Shown one piece after another: positions 44,481 to 52,719 of a stretch of 64,000 bases of DNA (position 1 is the first letter of the stretch; every line of letters starts with the position of its first letter). Location of the stretch: NCBI GenBank assembly GCA_041398245.1, contig JAWKVC010000002.1, positions 186,001 through 250,000 of the forward strand. The letters run 5' to 3'. Below the pieces are notes generated by a model. It did no database searches and was not told the origin of the DNA. It saw only the letters and a list, made by a program, of their open reading frames with translations. Source of the DNA: UBA7672 sp041398245. Lineage in GTDB: Bacteria; Pseudomonadota; Alphaproteobacteria; Caulobacterales; Hyphomonadaceae. The position numbers and the translations under genes were made by a program.

Positions 44481-44891
44481 TCAGGCCTGTTGCGGCATGC
44501 CGGCAGGGTCCATCCACACAACTTCCCAGTGATGATCGTCGGGATCGGAAAAAGTCCGCGACTTCATGAAGCCATAGTCCTGCGGCGGCTTCGGCTCGCT
44601 CCCGCCATTGGCCAGCGCCGCATCGCAGATCCGCGCCATCTCCTCGGGCGTGTCGACGCTGAGCGCGATCAGCACCTCGGATGTCTTCGTCGCATCGGCG
44701 ATCTGCTTGTCGGTGAACTGCCTGTATTTATCGTGCGTGAGCAGCATGGCGTAGATCGTGTCCGAAATGACGATGCTGGCCGCCGTCTCGTCGGTGAACT
44801 GCGGATTGTGCGTCCAGCCAAGCGCCGCGAAGAACGCCATGGACGTCTTCAGGTCTTTCACCGGCAGGTTGACGAAAATGCTCTTGGTCAT
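44481..44891 (-). CDS. VOC-family (glyoxalase-like) protein, copy 2
   Basis: 136 residues: SIFVNLPVKDLKTSMAFFAALGW start, ASIVISDTIYAMLLT, DTPEEMARICDAALANGG, SDPDDHHWEVVWMDP end with the usual metal-site Glu. First gene of the VOC/SRPBCC/VOC operon, with GAGGA seven bases before ATG 44891 and a TGTCGG-N17-CGTC promoter 45 bp upstream. The two VOC proteins are from different branches, not recent duplicates. Confidence 0.85.
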   Translation of the reverse strand: MTKSIFVNLPVKDLKTSMAFFAALGWTHNPQFTDETAASIVISDTIYAMLLTHDKYRQFTDKQIADATKTSEVLIALSVDTPEEMARICDAALANGGSEPKPPQDYGFMKSRTFSDPDDHHWEVVWMDPAGMPQQA

Positions 44892-44935
44892 GCCGTTGTC
44901 CTCGTGTCGGGCCCGTTTCATCGTTACCCTCTAAG

Positions 44936-44962
44936 GACGCGAGCGGCGAACCGGTTCCGACA
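44936..44962 (-). promoter_or_regulatory. Predicted ECF-type promoter of the VOC operon
   Basis: On the minus strand, TGTCGG (44957-44962) is separated by 17 bases from CGTC (44936-44939). The same hexamer, spacing and -10 tetramer precede the YCII/sigma operon at 46711-46737. The TGTCG/CGTC pattern agrees with ECF42-type promoters as I recall them. Both are about 20-50 bp from a start codon. Confidence 0.55.
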
Positions 44963-45020
44963 ATCTCCGGCAAGATTTTCTGGCGGGGCGCCTCGGCCTT
45001 GTCGTCGACGCCAGCTAGCC

Positions 45021-46274
45021 CTAGGCCTGCTTGGCGCTTTCCGCGATCAGGCGATCGATGTGCATGCGGATGTGAGCGGCTTCCGCAGCTGTATTCGCCA
45101 GCGCAATGGCGCGGTCGAAGCTTTCGCGCGCCTCGCCCTTGCGGCCCAGTTGCAGCAGCAGCCCGCCCTTCGCGCCGTGGAAGTGGAAATAGGTGGCCAG
45201 CCGCTGGCCCAGTGGCTCGATCATGTCGAGCGCCGCCTGCGGCCCTTTCGTCTTCGAGACCGCAACAGCCCGGTTCAGCGTCACGACCGGCGAGGGCTGA
45301 AGCTGCTCCAGCGTCGCATAGAGCGCATCGATCCCTGACCAGTCGGTGTCCGCGAAGCGCGCCGCCCGCGCATGCAGGGCGGCGATCGCCGCCTGGACGA
45401 GATAGACGCCCGTCTGCCGGTGCCGCATCGCCTTGTCGATCAGCACCAGCCCTTCCTGGATCAGCTTGGTCCGCCACAGCCGCCGGTCCTGATCCTCCAT
45501 CAGCACAGCATCGCCATCGGCATTGAAGCGGGCCGGCTGCCGTGAATGCTGCAGCAGCAGCAACGCCAGAAGTCCCATCGCCTCGGGCTCCGCCGGAAAC
45601 ATCCGCAACAAAAGCCGGCCCAGCCGGATCGCCTCGTCCGCCAGATCCTGCCGCGCCTCGTCTTTCGGTCCGGCAGAATAGCCCTCGTTGAAGACCAGAT
45701 AGATCATCTGCATCACGGCGGCGAAACGCTCGGCGCGTTCGGCCGGCCCCGGCGTCTCGAACGGCACGCCAGCGCCCGCCACCTTGGCCTTGGCGCGCGT
45801 GATGCGCTGTTCCATCGCCGCTTCGCCGACAAGAAACGCGCGCGCAATCTGCTTCACCGACAGACCTGACACGATCCGCAACGCCAGCGGTATCTGTTGC
45901 GTCACCGGCAGGTCGGGATGGCAACAGATGAACATCAGCCGCAGCACATCATCGCGATACTGGCTTTCGTCCAGCCGGTCGGCCAGCGGCGTCTCGACAT
46001 CTTCAAGGTCCGACACCTGCGACTCGTCGGGCATGGCCGTCAGGCGCGACGTCTTGCGCTTCTGGTCCAGCGCCGCGTTGCGCCCCACCATGATCAGCCA
46101 CGCGGTCGGATCACGCGGCGGTCCGTTCTGCGTCCAGTTTTTCAGCGCGCGCAGACAGGCTTCCTGATAGGCTTCCTCGGCCTGATCGAGATCGCGGAAA
46201 TAACGCAGCAGCGCCGCGACGGCCTGGGGCCGTGACGACGTCAGCGCCGCCTCGATCCAGGCCTGGTCGATCAC
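45021..46274 (-). CDS. ECF42-type RNA polymerase sigma factor with C-terminal helical extension
   Basis: 417 residues. An N-terminal sigma-2 region (YFRDLDQAEEAYQEACLRAL) and sigma-4 (LRIVSGLSVKQIARAFLVGE) are followed by a long TPR-like C-terminal half (IYLVFNEGYSA, GLLALLLLQHSRQPARFNADG, LNRAVAVSKTKGP), typical of ECF42 sigma factors. Such factors lack an anti-sigma and are controlled by their own extension, and are encoded with a YCII (DGPF) protein, as here. Its ATG overlaps the YCII stop by 4 bp. The signal it senses is unknown. Confidence 0.88.
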   Translation of the reverse strand: MIDQAWIEAALTSSRPQAVAALLRYFRDLDQAEEAYQEACLRALKNWTQNGPPRDPTAWLIMVGRNAALDQKRKTSRLTAMPDESQVSDLEDVETPLADRLDESQYRDDVLRLMFICCHPDLPVTQQIPLALRIVSGLSVKQIARAFLVGEAAMEQRITRAKAKVAGAGVPFETPGPAERAERFAAVMQMIYLVFNEGYSAGPKDEARQDLADEAIRLGRLLLRMFPAEPEAMGLLALLLLQHSRQPARFNADGDAVLMEDQDRRLWRTKLIQEGLVLIDKAMRHRQTGVYLVQAAIAALHARAARFADTDWSGIDALYATLEQLQPSPVVTLNRAVAVSKTKGPQAALDMIEPLGQRLATYFHFHGAKGGLLLQLGRKGEARESFDRAIALANTAAEAAHIRMHIDRLIAESAKQA

Positions 46275-46687
46275 TTTGCTGTCGCCTTGTCGTCGGCATA
46301 CTCCCGGTCGGCCTCATAGGCGCCGTCGATCGGCGCGCCCGGCAGATAAAGATGGATCGGCCGCAGCTCATACGCCCCGCCCGGATTGGCCGCTGACAGT
46401 TCGCGCGCGAAGGCCAACCCCTCATCGAGATCCGCGACATCGATGATGTAGAAGCCGAGCAGCGCCTCCTTGGTTTCGGCGTAGGGGCCGTCGATCACCA
46501 TGTCCTTGGCCTTGTGCAGCGTCGTCGCCGCAGTGGTCGGCAGGAGCCGGATCGACGGCTTCAGCTTGCCCGCCCCTTCCCACTTGTCGTGAACCTTCGA
46601 CAGGGCCGCCATCACGGCGTCATCCTGTTCGCGGGTCCAGCCGCAGACCATTTCCTCGTTGTTGTAGCAAAGGACGGCATACATCAT
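46271..46687 (-). CDS. YCII-related (DGPF-domain) protein
   Basis: 138 residues: MYAVLCYNNEEMVCGWTREQ, a KDMVIDGPYAETKEALLGFY segment carrying the DGPF-like motif (VIDGPYAETKE), and LDEGLAFARELSAANPGGAYE. Partner protein commonly found with ECF42 sigma factors; its role is not established. ATG 46687 has GAGAGG upstream; ATG 46684 is also possible. It starts the two-gene operon, about 24 bp from the predicted ECF-type promoter. Confidence 0.85.
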   Translation of the reverse strand: MMYAVLCYNNEEMVCGWTREQDDAVMAALSKVHDKWEGAGKLKPSIRLLPTTAATTLHKAKDMVIDGPYAETKEALLGFYIIDVADLDEGLAFARELSAANPGGAYELRPIHLYLPGAPIDGAYEADREYADDKATAK

Positions 46688-46710
46688 GGGGGCGCCTCTC
46701 ATGTGCCTAG

Positions 46711-46737
46711 GACGCGGGAGACTAGCCCGCTCCGACA
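46711..46737 (-). promoter_or_regulatory. Predicted ECF-type promoter of the YCII/sigma operon
   Basis: TGTCGG (46732-46737 on the minus strand), 17-base spacer, CGTC (46711-46714). Matches the element before the VOC operon at every motif position and in spacing, with CCTAG after CGTC here and CCTTAG there. Suggests autoregulation by the sigma factor. Confidence 0.55.
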
Positions 46738-46781
46738 CGCCCCTGCAAAGATTTGGATTCCCGCCCCGCTTGCGCGCCCGG

Positions 46782-47297
46782 TCAGTCCGGCTGTTTCAGG
46801 AACCGGTCGATGTCCTTGCGCAGGTCGTTCAGAGCCGTCTTGTCGATCGGCACGCAGCTTTCCAGCGGCCCGCTGGTGAAGCACAGATGCGGCCGCGGTT
46901 CCCTGTCGTCCGGCGGCTCCAGCGCGATATCGGCCTCCACCACCACGCGGCGGCCTTTCTTGAAGCGTCCCTGCATCAGCAGCGCCATGAACTCCATGGA
47001 CGTGGTCTGCTCAAGCAACCAGGTGTGCTCTTCGCCATGGGATTCATAGACGAGCAGGATCCCGTTCGGACCCGCCGGCTCAGTCCGCACAAGCCGGAGA
47101 CTTGGCTTTGTGTTTTGTCGGGAGTTCCGTACCGAGCGTGCTGCCCGTTCTGGATCCTTACTTGCCACGGCATCCCTCCTTGCTGCGACGCTTCGCGCGT
47201 ATGCTTGCGCAGCGTTTGCCGACGCCGCAAGGCTCAATGCATCAAATACCACGGTGCCAGGTGGTATCGCCCGCGGGGCGTAATGCACGTTATTCAT
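46782..47297 (-). CDS. Hypothetical protein downstream of the TonB receptor
   Basis: 171 residues, not recognised. The first 60 residues are Ala/Arg-rich and may be disordered; the rest looks like a compact beta-rich domain (GILLVYESHGEEHTWLLEQ, GRRVVVEADIALEPPDDREP, HLCFTSGPLESCVPIDK) ending in a charged helix (LNDLRKDIDRFLK). No signal peptide. It begins 23 bp after the TonB receptor gene, so it should share its transcript and HxlR control. Start at ATG 47297 lacks a clear ribosome site. Confidence 0.6.
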   Translation of the reverse strand: MNNVHYAPRAIPPGTVVFDALSLAASANAAQAYARSVAARRDAVASKDPERAARSVRNSRQNTKPSLRLVRTEPAGPNGILLVYESHGEEHTWLLEQTTSMEFMALLMQGRFKKGRRVVVEADIALEPPDDREPRPHLCFTSGPLESCVPIDKTALNDLRKDIDRFLKQPD

Positions 47298-47319
47298 AGC
47301 GAGCAAATTACATGCGTTC

Positions 47320-49551
47320 TCAGAAGGAGCCGGAGAGGCGGATCGAGAAGACCTGCGTGCCCTCGGGGCCGCCTTTCTGTTTGCGCGCTTCCGTGCGGCT
47401 CACCACACCGGTCGATCTTGCGGGCGCCACCGGGTCAAGCGGATCAGGCGCGTAGAAGGTACGCTCGCGGAATTCTTCCGGGTGGAAGATGTTCGATGCC
47501 GAAACCCTTACGGTCACTCCGGTTATCATGGTTGAATCGATATAGAGATCCACTCGCTGGCCGGGCCGCTCGTAAAGGATATCTTCCGCTGACCGGTATT
47601 CCTGTCGGTCCGACTGCGCCGATACGCTGGCGCCCCAGGCGAGCTTCAACTCCGGCAGATCGTGTCGCAACGAGACACTGTAAGTCCAGTCGCGCTCGTT
47701 CGAGAAGCGGCGCGAGATTGCAGTGATTGGGTCATCGACATCGGTTTCCTGCCACATGCCGGAAAAACGCAGCTCGGCGTTCGACAGAATCGGCGCGAGG
47801 GGAAGCGCGCCGCGCACTTCCACGCCCGTCCGTGTGCCATCGCCAATGTTTCCGGGAGCATCGAATGTGCGCTGGTTGACAGTTGCACATGAGGCAAGCG
47901 GATCACCGATCGGATTGACGCAGACCGTGCGCGGAATGAAGTCCTGCACATCTTCCACCCGGTCATGGAACACAGCCAGCGTCACCGCAGCGCGGGGGCC
48001 GAACCTGTGCTCCCATTCGGCTCTCGCCCGCCATGTTTTCTCCGGCTCCAGTTCCGGGTTGCCGATCAGGCTGGAGGAATCGACGACATTGATGGCCGTC
48101 GCAAACTCCGAGAAATCCAGCTGGGCGACCTCGCGGCTGACTGAAGCGCGAACCTGATCGCCCGCGCCTGCCTGCCATGTCAGGATCGCACGCGGCTTGG
48201 GGTAGGAGAATTCGCGCTCCTTCACCTCATCGCCCGACTGCTTGATGGTCGAGGCCTCGTAGATGAAGCCTGTCTCCAGTGTCAGCTGCTGGGATATCTT
48301 CCAGACATCGGTGACAAAGGGTTCGACCCGCGTTTCCTCGACGCGCGTATCCGACACCGGCAGACTCTGCGGCACGGGCCCGGCGCCGAAATCGTCGAAA
48401 ATATCGAGCGTCGTCTCACGGAAGTTGAATGCCCCCTCTGCGCCGATATCGATCGTATGCGCTGGATCCGGCCGCCAGGTCAGGAAGCCGCGCGCAACAC
48501 GCTCGCCGGCTTCCGTCGTGCGTTTGTGGGTCTGCGTGTCGTACAGACCGCCGGGCCCGGCCATGCCGATCGGCGTGTAGATCTGATAGGTGTCGTCCTG
48601 ATCGACATTGGCGAACGTTGCCAGCGCAATCCCTTTCACCGACAGCTCGGGCGAGAAGCGGTGCTCCCAGTCGGCGCCGATCTCGGCGTTGTAGTTGTTC
48701 GAGTACTCGCTGTAGCCAGTCAGCGCCTGCGTAAACGCGCCGGACGGCGTGTAGGTGAAGACGCCGAGATGCTGTGTGTTCCATGTCGGTGTGAACTGCG
48801 CGTTGAGCCCGACCGTGTCCTGCGGCGATGGACGCCACTTGAGAGTCCCCGACCCCTGAACGCCGATATAGTTGGGTTGTCCAAACTGTTCGCGGTAACG
48901 AATCAAGCCGCCTGTTGGATCACGCACCGCCTCGAAACTTTCGACGCGTCCGCGCAGGTTGGGAAACTGCAGGTCAAGCGTCAGGTCAGCATCTTCTCCA
49001 AGCGCAAAGTTTTTGGTCAGCTGCACGCCCCAGCCAAGACGTTCCGAATACTGGATGTCCCGTACATCCAGCACCCAGGTCGTCGGCGACCCGGCTTTGT
49101 CAGCTGCTTTCAGCACAACGTTCACAAGCTGTGTCTGGCCGCGCACGTCGACGTTCGATGCGCTGCCCGAGATCAGCTCGACACGCAGCACGCTGTCGGC
49201 CGGGATGCGCTTGAGCTGATCGGAAATGGGCGATTTGGACGAGGGCCGCTCGCCATTGACCAGCACATTGCCCGCCGTTCCGCCGAAACCGCGCAGCGAT
49301 TCACCGTCCGCGATCTCGAAGCCCGGAACGCGCCCGACAATGTCCGCCGCCGTCACGGGATTGTACTGGCGGAAAAACGCCGCCTCGAAGACGCGCACGC
49401 CTTCGGCCTCGCCCGCTTCTGCATTTGCCAGAGGCTGCGGCGGAGCAGGTTGCGGCGGCTGTTGCGCCAGCGCTCCGGGCGACAGGCTTGCGGCCAGCGC
49501 GGCAAAACTCACCGCGCGCCTGAGCGGGCGCGCCTGCCTGACGCTGTCCAT
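47320..49551 (-). CDS. TonB-dependent outer-membrane receptor
   Basis: 743 residues: signal peptide ending SPGALAQ, plug domain (VTAADIVGRVPGFEIADGE, SLRGFGGTAGNVLVNGERPS, LKRIPADSVLRVELISGSAS), then a long beta-barrel with GASVSAQSDRQEYRSAEDIL and a C-terminal TQVFSIRLSGSF ending in Phe, as outer-membrane proteins do. The plug and NGERPSSKS motif are of the type common in sphingomonads and caulobacters. Ligand unknown. GGAGG precedes ATG 49551. Divergent from an HxlR gene, with a palindrome between them. Confidence 0.88.
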   Translation of the reverse strand: MDSVRQARPLRRAVSFAALAASLSPGALAQQPPQPAPPQPLANAEAGEAEGVRVFEAAFFRQYNPVTAADIVGRVPGFEIADGESLRGFGGTAGNVLVNGERPSSKSPISDQLKRIPADSVLRVELISGSASNVDVRGQTQLVNVVLKAADKAGSPTTWVLDVRDIQYSERLGWGVQLTKNFALGEDADLTLDLQFPNLRGRVESFEAVRDPTGGLIRYREQFGQPNYIGVQGSGTLKWRPSPQDTVGLNAQFTPTWNTQHLGVFTYTPSGAFTQALTGYSEYSNNYNAEIGADWEHRFSPELSVKGIALATFANVDQDDTYQIYTPIGMAGPGGLYDTQTHKRTTEAGERVARGFLTWRPDPAHTIDIGAEGAFNFRETTLDIFDDFGAGPVPQSLPVSDTRVEETRVEPFVTDVWKISQQLTLETGFIYEASTIKQSGDEVKEREFSYPKPRAILTWQAGAGDQVRASVSREVAQLDFSEFATAINVVDSSSLIGNPELEPEKTWRARAEWEHRFGPRAAVTLAVFHDRVEDVQDFIPRTVCVNPIGDPLASCATVNQRTFDAPGNIGDGTRTGVEVRGALPLAPILSNAELRFSGMWQETDVDDPITAISRRFSNERDWTYSVSLRHDLPELKLAWGASVSAQSDRQEYRSAEDILYERPGQRVDLYIDSTMITGVTVRVSASNIFHPEEFRERTFYAPDPLDPVAPARSTGVVSRTEARKQKGGPEGTQVFSIRLSGSF

Positions 49552-49571
49552 TGTAGTCCTCCCCGGACGAT

Positions 49572-49594
49572 GTAAGTTTATTTTCTGAACTTAC
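49572..49594. promoter_or_regulatory. Perfect inverted repeat, likely HxlR operator
   Basis: GTAAGTT (49572-49578), 9-bp spacer, AACTTAC (49588-49594): a perfect dyad 21 bp upstream of the TonB receptor start and 71 bp before the HxlR start. It is notably AT-rich against a GC-rich background. Size and symmetry suit a dimeric winged-helix repressor; HxlR sites known elsewhere contain GTAA-type half-sites. Confidence 0.65.
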
Positions 49595-49665
49595 CCTCGC
49601 GTGCTTCTCCAAAGGGGTCAATTGTGCCGGCGCCACACGCCGCGCACGAATTCGGGAGCGGGACG

Positions 49666-50142
49666 ATGCGCTGGAGTGAAATCGACACCATTCCCTGCCC
49701 GGTCGCCCAGGCCATGGCGGTCATCGGCGACAGCTGGACCATCCTGATCCTGCGCGATGCGCTGCGTGGCGCGACGAAGTTCGAGGAATTCCAGCGCGCA
49801 ACCGGCGCCTCGCGCGCCATCATCGCGGACAGGCTGGCGCATCTGGTCGCGCACAAGGTGATGGAGCGGGTGAAGTACGAGGATCATCCGCCGCGATTCG
49901 CCTATCGCCTCACCCCCCGCGGCCGCGCCCTGCAGCCGTTGCTGATGACGATGGCGCACTGGTCCGAGACCCAGCTCAGGGGCGCAACCCGGCCCGCCCG
50001 CCGCCGGCATACGGTCTGCGACCATGCCTTCACGCCTGTGATCACCTGCTCGCACTGCGGCGAGCCCGCCCCGCCGGACACGATCACCTATGATGCGCCA
50101 CGCATCGAGGTAACGAAACGCCCACGGCCGGCGACATCCTAA
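49666..50142 (+). CDS. HxlR-family winged-helix transcriptional regulator
   Basis: 158 residues. CPVAQAMAVIGDSWTILILR is the HxlR signature, with the N-terminal Cys11 that acts as a redox or electrophile sensor in many family members. FEEFQRATGASRAIIADRLA is the helix-turn-helix and YRLTPRGRALQPLLMTM the wing. A C-terminal tail has three more cysteines including CSHC, perhaps a zinc knuckle. ATG 49666 has GGAG upstream; a GTG at 49624 is the alternative. Divergent from the TonB receptor, its likely target. Confidence 0.88.
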   Translation: MRWSEIDTIPCPVAQAMAVIGDSWTILILRDALRGATKFEEFQRATGASRAIIADRLAHLVAHKVMERVKYEDHPPRFAYRLTPRGRALQPLLMTMAHWSETQLRGATRPARRRHTVCDHAFTPVITCSHCGEPAPPDTITYDAPRIEVTKRPRPATS

Positions 50143-50392
50143 CAAGATGATTTCATGTCACTTTATGGAAAACGGCGCTTCGGATTTCATGTGAGCGGCA
50201 GGCGCCCCTTCCGACTCGCGAGTCCCCTCCCCACGTGATAGCTTCAAGACCCTGTTCAACAGCACGAGAGTCAAAGCCCTGCCTGCCAGTCGAAGCCCAC
50301 GGACCCGGACGAAAGCGCAAGCCGCCCCGGGTTCCGACAAGGATCCTGCGACGCCGGACGCCATCGCGTCCGTCGCTGCATCGCCCGAGCCC

Positions 50393-50737
50393 ATGGAAAT
50401 GGCGCGCGCTGTCGCCCAGCAACTGGAAGACGACAAGGCGGAGAACATCCTCACCATTCCTCTGAGCGGAAAATCGCCGATGGCCGACGCGATGATCGTC
50501 GCCTCGGGGCGCTCGGCGCGCCACGTCTCGGCGCTCGCGGACCATGTCGCGCGCAAGCTCAAGGATGCCGGCGCCTCGCAGGTGCGGGTCGAAGGCCTGC
50601 CCAACGCTGATTGGGTGCTGATCGATGCGGGCGACGTGATCGTCCATATCTTCCGGCCGGAAGTGCGCGAGTTCTACAATCTCGAGCGGATCTGGTCCTC
50701 GGACGTCGCCACCGGCCACGCCCGCGCCGCGACCTGA
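50393..50737 (+). CDS. rsfS: Ribosomal silencing factor RsfS
   Basis: 114 residues. RsfS binds L14 and blocks 30S-50S joining. The core is intact: LEDDKAENILTIPLSGKSPM, IVASGRSARHVSALADHVARKL, GLPNADWVLIDAGDVIVHIF, FYNLERIWSS. The frame is open for about 60 codons upstream with a basic/Pro/Ala-rich composition but no start codon of the usual kind, so 50393 is used. The 50143-50392 stretch holds no other gene I can support. Its usual neighbour nadD is 6.8 kb away. Confidence 0.92.
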   Translation: MEMARAVAQQLEDDKAENILTIPLSGKSPMADAMIVASGRSARHVSALADHVARKLKDAGASQVRVEGLPNADWVLIDAGDVIVHIFRPEVREFYNLERIWSSDVATGHARAAT

Positions 50738-50752
50738 TCCCGGCGCAGGCGC

Positions 50753-51211
50753 TTGCACATCCGCATCCTCTGCATCGGCCGCATGAAGGACGGGCCCGAG
50801 CGCGCGCTGGTCGACGACTACATCGCCCGCGCCCAGAAGACCGGAAAACCGCTCGGCTATCGCGCCATCGAGGAAATCGAACTGGCGTCCTCCACGAAGG
50901 ATGACGAGGGCCAGCGCCTTCTCGCCCGCCATGGACAGGGCATCCTCGTCCGCCTCGACGAACGCGGCGAAGCGTGGACCTCGCAGGACCTCTCGAAACG
51001 CCTCGCCCGCTGGCGCGACGCCGGCGAGGACGCGGTCAGCTTCGTGATCGGCGGCGCGGATGGAACCTCGCCCGCCATCGCCGCCGCCGCCCGGCACACG
51101 ATCAGCTTCGGCGTCCAGACCTGGCCCCACAAGCTGGTCCGCGCGATGATCGCCGAGCAGATCTACCGGGCCCTTTCGATCGAGGCCGGATCACCTTACC
51201 ACCGCGAGTAA
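50753..51211 (+). CDS. rlmH: 23S rRNA pseudouridine(1915) N3-methyltransferase
   Basis: 152-residue SPOUT methyltransferase that modifies 23S rRNA at m3-psi-1915. IGRMKDGPERALVDDYIARA, FVIGGADGTSP (SAM-binding), HKLVRAMIAEQIYRAL and the C-terminal PYHRE are diagnostic. Starts with TTG, 15 bp after rsfS. Its TAA shares a base with the next ATG (51211), implying translational coupling. Confidence 0.93.
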   Translation: MHIRILCIGRMKDGPERALVDDYIARAQKTGKPLGYRAIEEIELASSTKDDEGQRLLARHGQGILVRLDERGEAWTSQDLSKRLARWRDAGEDAVSFVIGGADGTSPAIAAAARHTISFGVQTWPHKLVRAMIAEQIYRALSIEAGSPYHRE

Positions 51212-52587
51212 TGGGCCAGTCTGCTCACCTCGAACTCCAGGAGCCGCTCGTCCCGACGAAAGTCGGGACCCAGGGCGAACCTGGCGGCTTGTCCGGAATT
51301 GAAGCTTCAGGCCCGCGTGCGTTGCACTGGCATTCCTGGATCCCGACTTTCGTCGGGATGAGCAGTGTTGTGGCGTGTCTTGCGATGGGAATGCTTGCCA
51401 CGGCCCAGCCCCGCGCCACGCCCAAACGCTTCACGCAGGATGATCTGCGCGCCGCCGAGGCCGCCCGCGATGCGGCCCTCGACCGGCTGCGTGCGCTGGA
51501 GGCCCGTTCCGCCGCCGCCGCCCGCGATCTCTCGGACATCGACGCCGACCTCATCGCCGCCGGCGCCGACGCCACGGCGCGCGAGGAAGCCGCCTACGCC
51601 GCCGAGGAGCAGCTGATGATCCTCGCCGACGAGACGCGCGAGGCGACCCGCGCGCTCACGACAGACGAGGCCGCGCTGGAGGACCTGCTTGCCGCGCTTG
51701 TGTCCTTCGGTGTCCGCCGTCCGCCCGCGCTCGCCGCGGCGCCCGAGGATGCGAGTTCCGCCGTCCGCGCCGCCATCCTGATGTCGGATGCCGCCCCCGC
51801 CCTCGCCGAGCGCGGCGAGGAACTGCGGGTGAAGATCGCCGACTTCAAGCGGCTCGCGGACCAGACCCGCACGCAGCAGGCCAATCTCGAACTCGCAACC
51901 GGCGCGCTCGATGCCCGCCGCGCGGAGATCACTGCGCTGGCCGAGGAAAAGCGGCGCGCGTCCACGGCGCTCGACGCCGAAGCCGCCGCCGCGCGGCGCA
52001 CCGCCAATGCGCTGGCGGCCGAAGCGCAGAACCTGCGCGACCTGCTCGATGGTCTCGCCCGCAACGCGCCGCCGACGCCGTCGATCAAGCCGGCGCAGCC
52101 CGGCGCAAAGCCACCGGTCTCAAGCCAGCCGAAACCGGGGACCAAACCGCCAGCCTCGGCGCCGGGCGCGGCTCCGGCGCCTGCGCCCGCGCGACCCTCC
52201 GCCGCGAATGCCGGCGCGCCGCTGCAGCCTGCGGTGGGGAACCGCTTGCGCGGTTTTGGCCAGCTGGTGGCGGGTGAAAAGCAGGAAGGCCTTACCCTCG
52301 CCACCCGGGCCGCCGCCACAGTGGTCGCCCCGCTTGACGCCCGCGTCCAGTATTCCGGGCCGTTCCGGTCCTACGGCCTCATGGTTATCCTTGATGTGGG
52401 TGGGGATGTTCTGGTGGTCATTTCCGGTCTCGACACCCTCTTTCCCGAAGCGGGACAGTGGGTGCTGGCCGGCGAACCCATCGGCCGCATGGCCGACAGG
52501 AAATCGCCCTCTCCCGAACTTTATCTGGAAGTAAGACGTAAGGGCCAGCCTGTGGACCCTGAGAAATGGCTGGCGCAACGCAGCTAG
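51211..52587 (+). CDS. EnvC-like murein hydrolase activator (degenerate LytM domain)
   Basis: 458 residues from ATG 51211 (overlapping the rlmH stop by one base), or about 409 from ATG 51358. Domain order: signal/hydrophobic segment (VVACLAMGMLATAQ), a long charged coiled coil (residues about 70-290), a Pro/Ala/Lys linker, and a C-terminal M23/LytM fold. That fold lacks the zinc ligands: VVISGLDTL and ELYLEVRRKG replace the usual YAHL and HLHFEIR, so an EnvC-type activator of amidases is likely. A 119-bp repeat lies in frame between the two candidate starts. ctpA follows 132 bp on. Confidence 0.8.
   Translation: MGQSAHLELQEPLVPTKVGTQGEPGGLSGIEASGPRALHWHSWIPTFVGMSSVVACLAMGMLATAQPRATPKRFTQDDLRAAEAARDAALDRLRALEARSAAAARDLSDIDADLIAAGADATAREEAAYAAEEQLMILADETREATRALTTDEAALEDLLAALVSFGVRRPPALAAAPEDASSAVRAAILMSDAAPALAERGEELRVKIADFKRLADQTRTQQANLELATGALDARRAEITALAEEKRRASTALDAEAAAARRTANALAAEAQNLRDLLDGLARNAPPTPSIKPAQPGAKPPVSSQPKPGTKPPASAPGAAPAPAPARPSAANAGAPLQPAVGNRLRGFGQLVAGEKQEGLTLATRAAATVVAPLDARVQYSGPFRSYGLMVILDVGGDVLVVISGLDTLFPEAGQWVLAGEPIGRMADRKSPSPELYLEVRRKGQPVDPEKWLAQRS
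51245..51363 (+). repeat. 119-bp palindromic element, copy 1
   Basis: Left arm CGCTCGTCCCGACGAAAG..., right arm ending CTTTCGTCGGGATGAGC; the two arms are near-perfect inverted copies (about 29 bp, three mismatches), each containing a TCCCGAC/GTCGGGA hairpin. Copy 2 at 56008-56126 has the same length and shares the arms and an AAGCTTCAGGC core. Here it falls inside the 5' end of the EnvC-like gene, and its last ATG is a candidate start codon. Confidence 0.85.
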
Positions 52588-52719
52588 GGGCCTGCCCTTG
52601 CAGGATAAATCGCAGGCAAAGGCGCCAAAACGTGACGGGCGCGGCGTCTGGCCCGGTTGAGTTTCGTGACAATGACGGCAAAGTAAGCTGTCGGGTCGTG
52701 TTCAGAGGAGCAGCGCAGC

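Noticed and set aside
50153..51130. Minus-strand open frame of 325 codons opposite rsfS/rlmH
   Set aside because: Shadow of two well-recognised genes; no motif or ribosome site.
51385..52319. Repetitive Ala/Arg composition suggesting a tandem repeat protein on the minus strand
   Set aside because: It is the reverse reading of the coiled-coil part of the EnvC-like gene.
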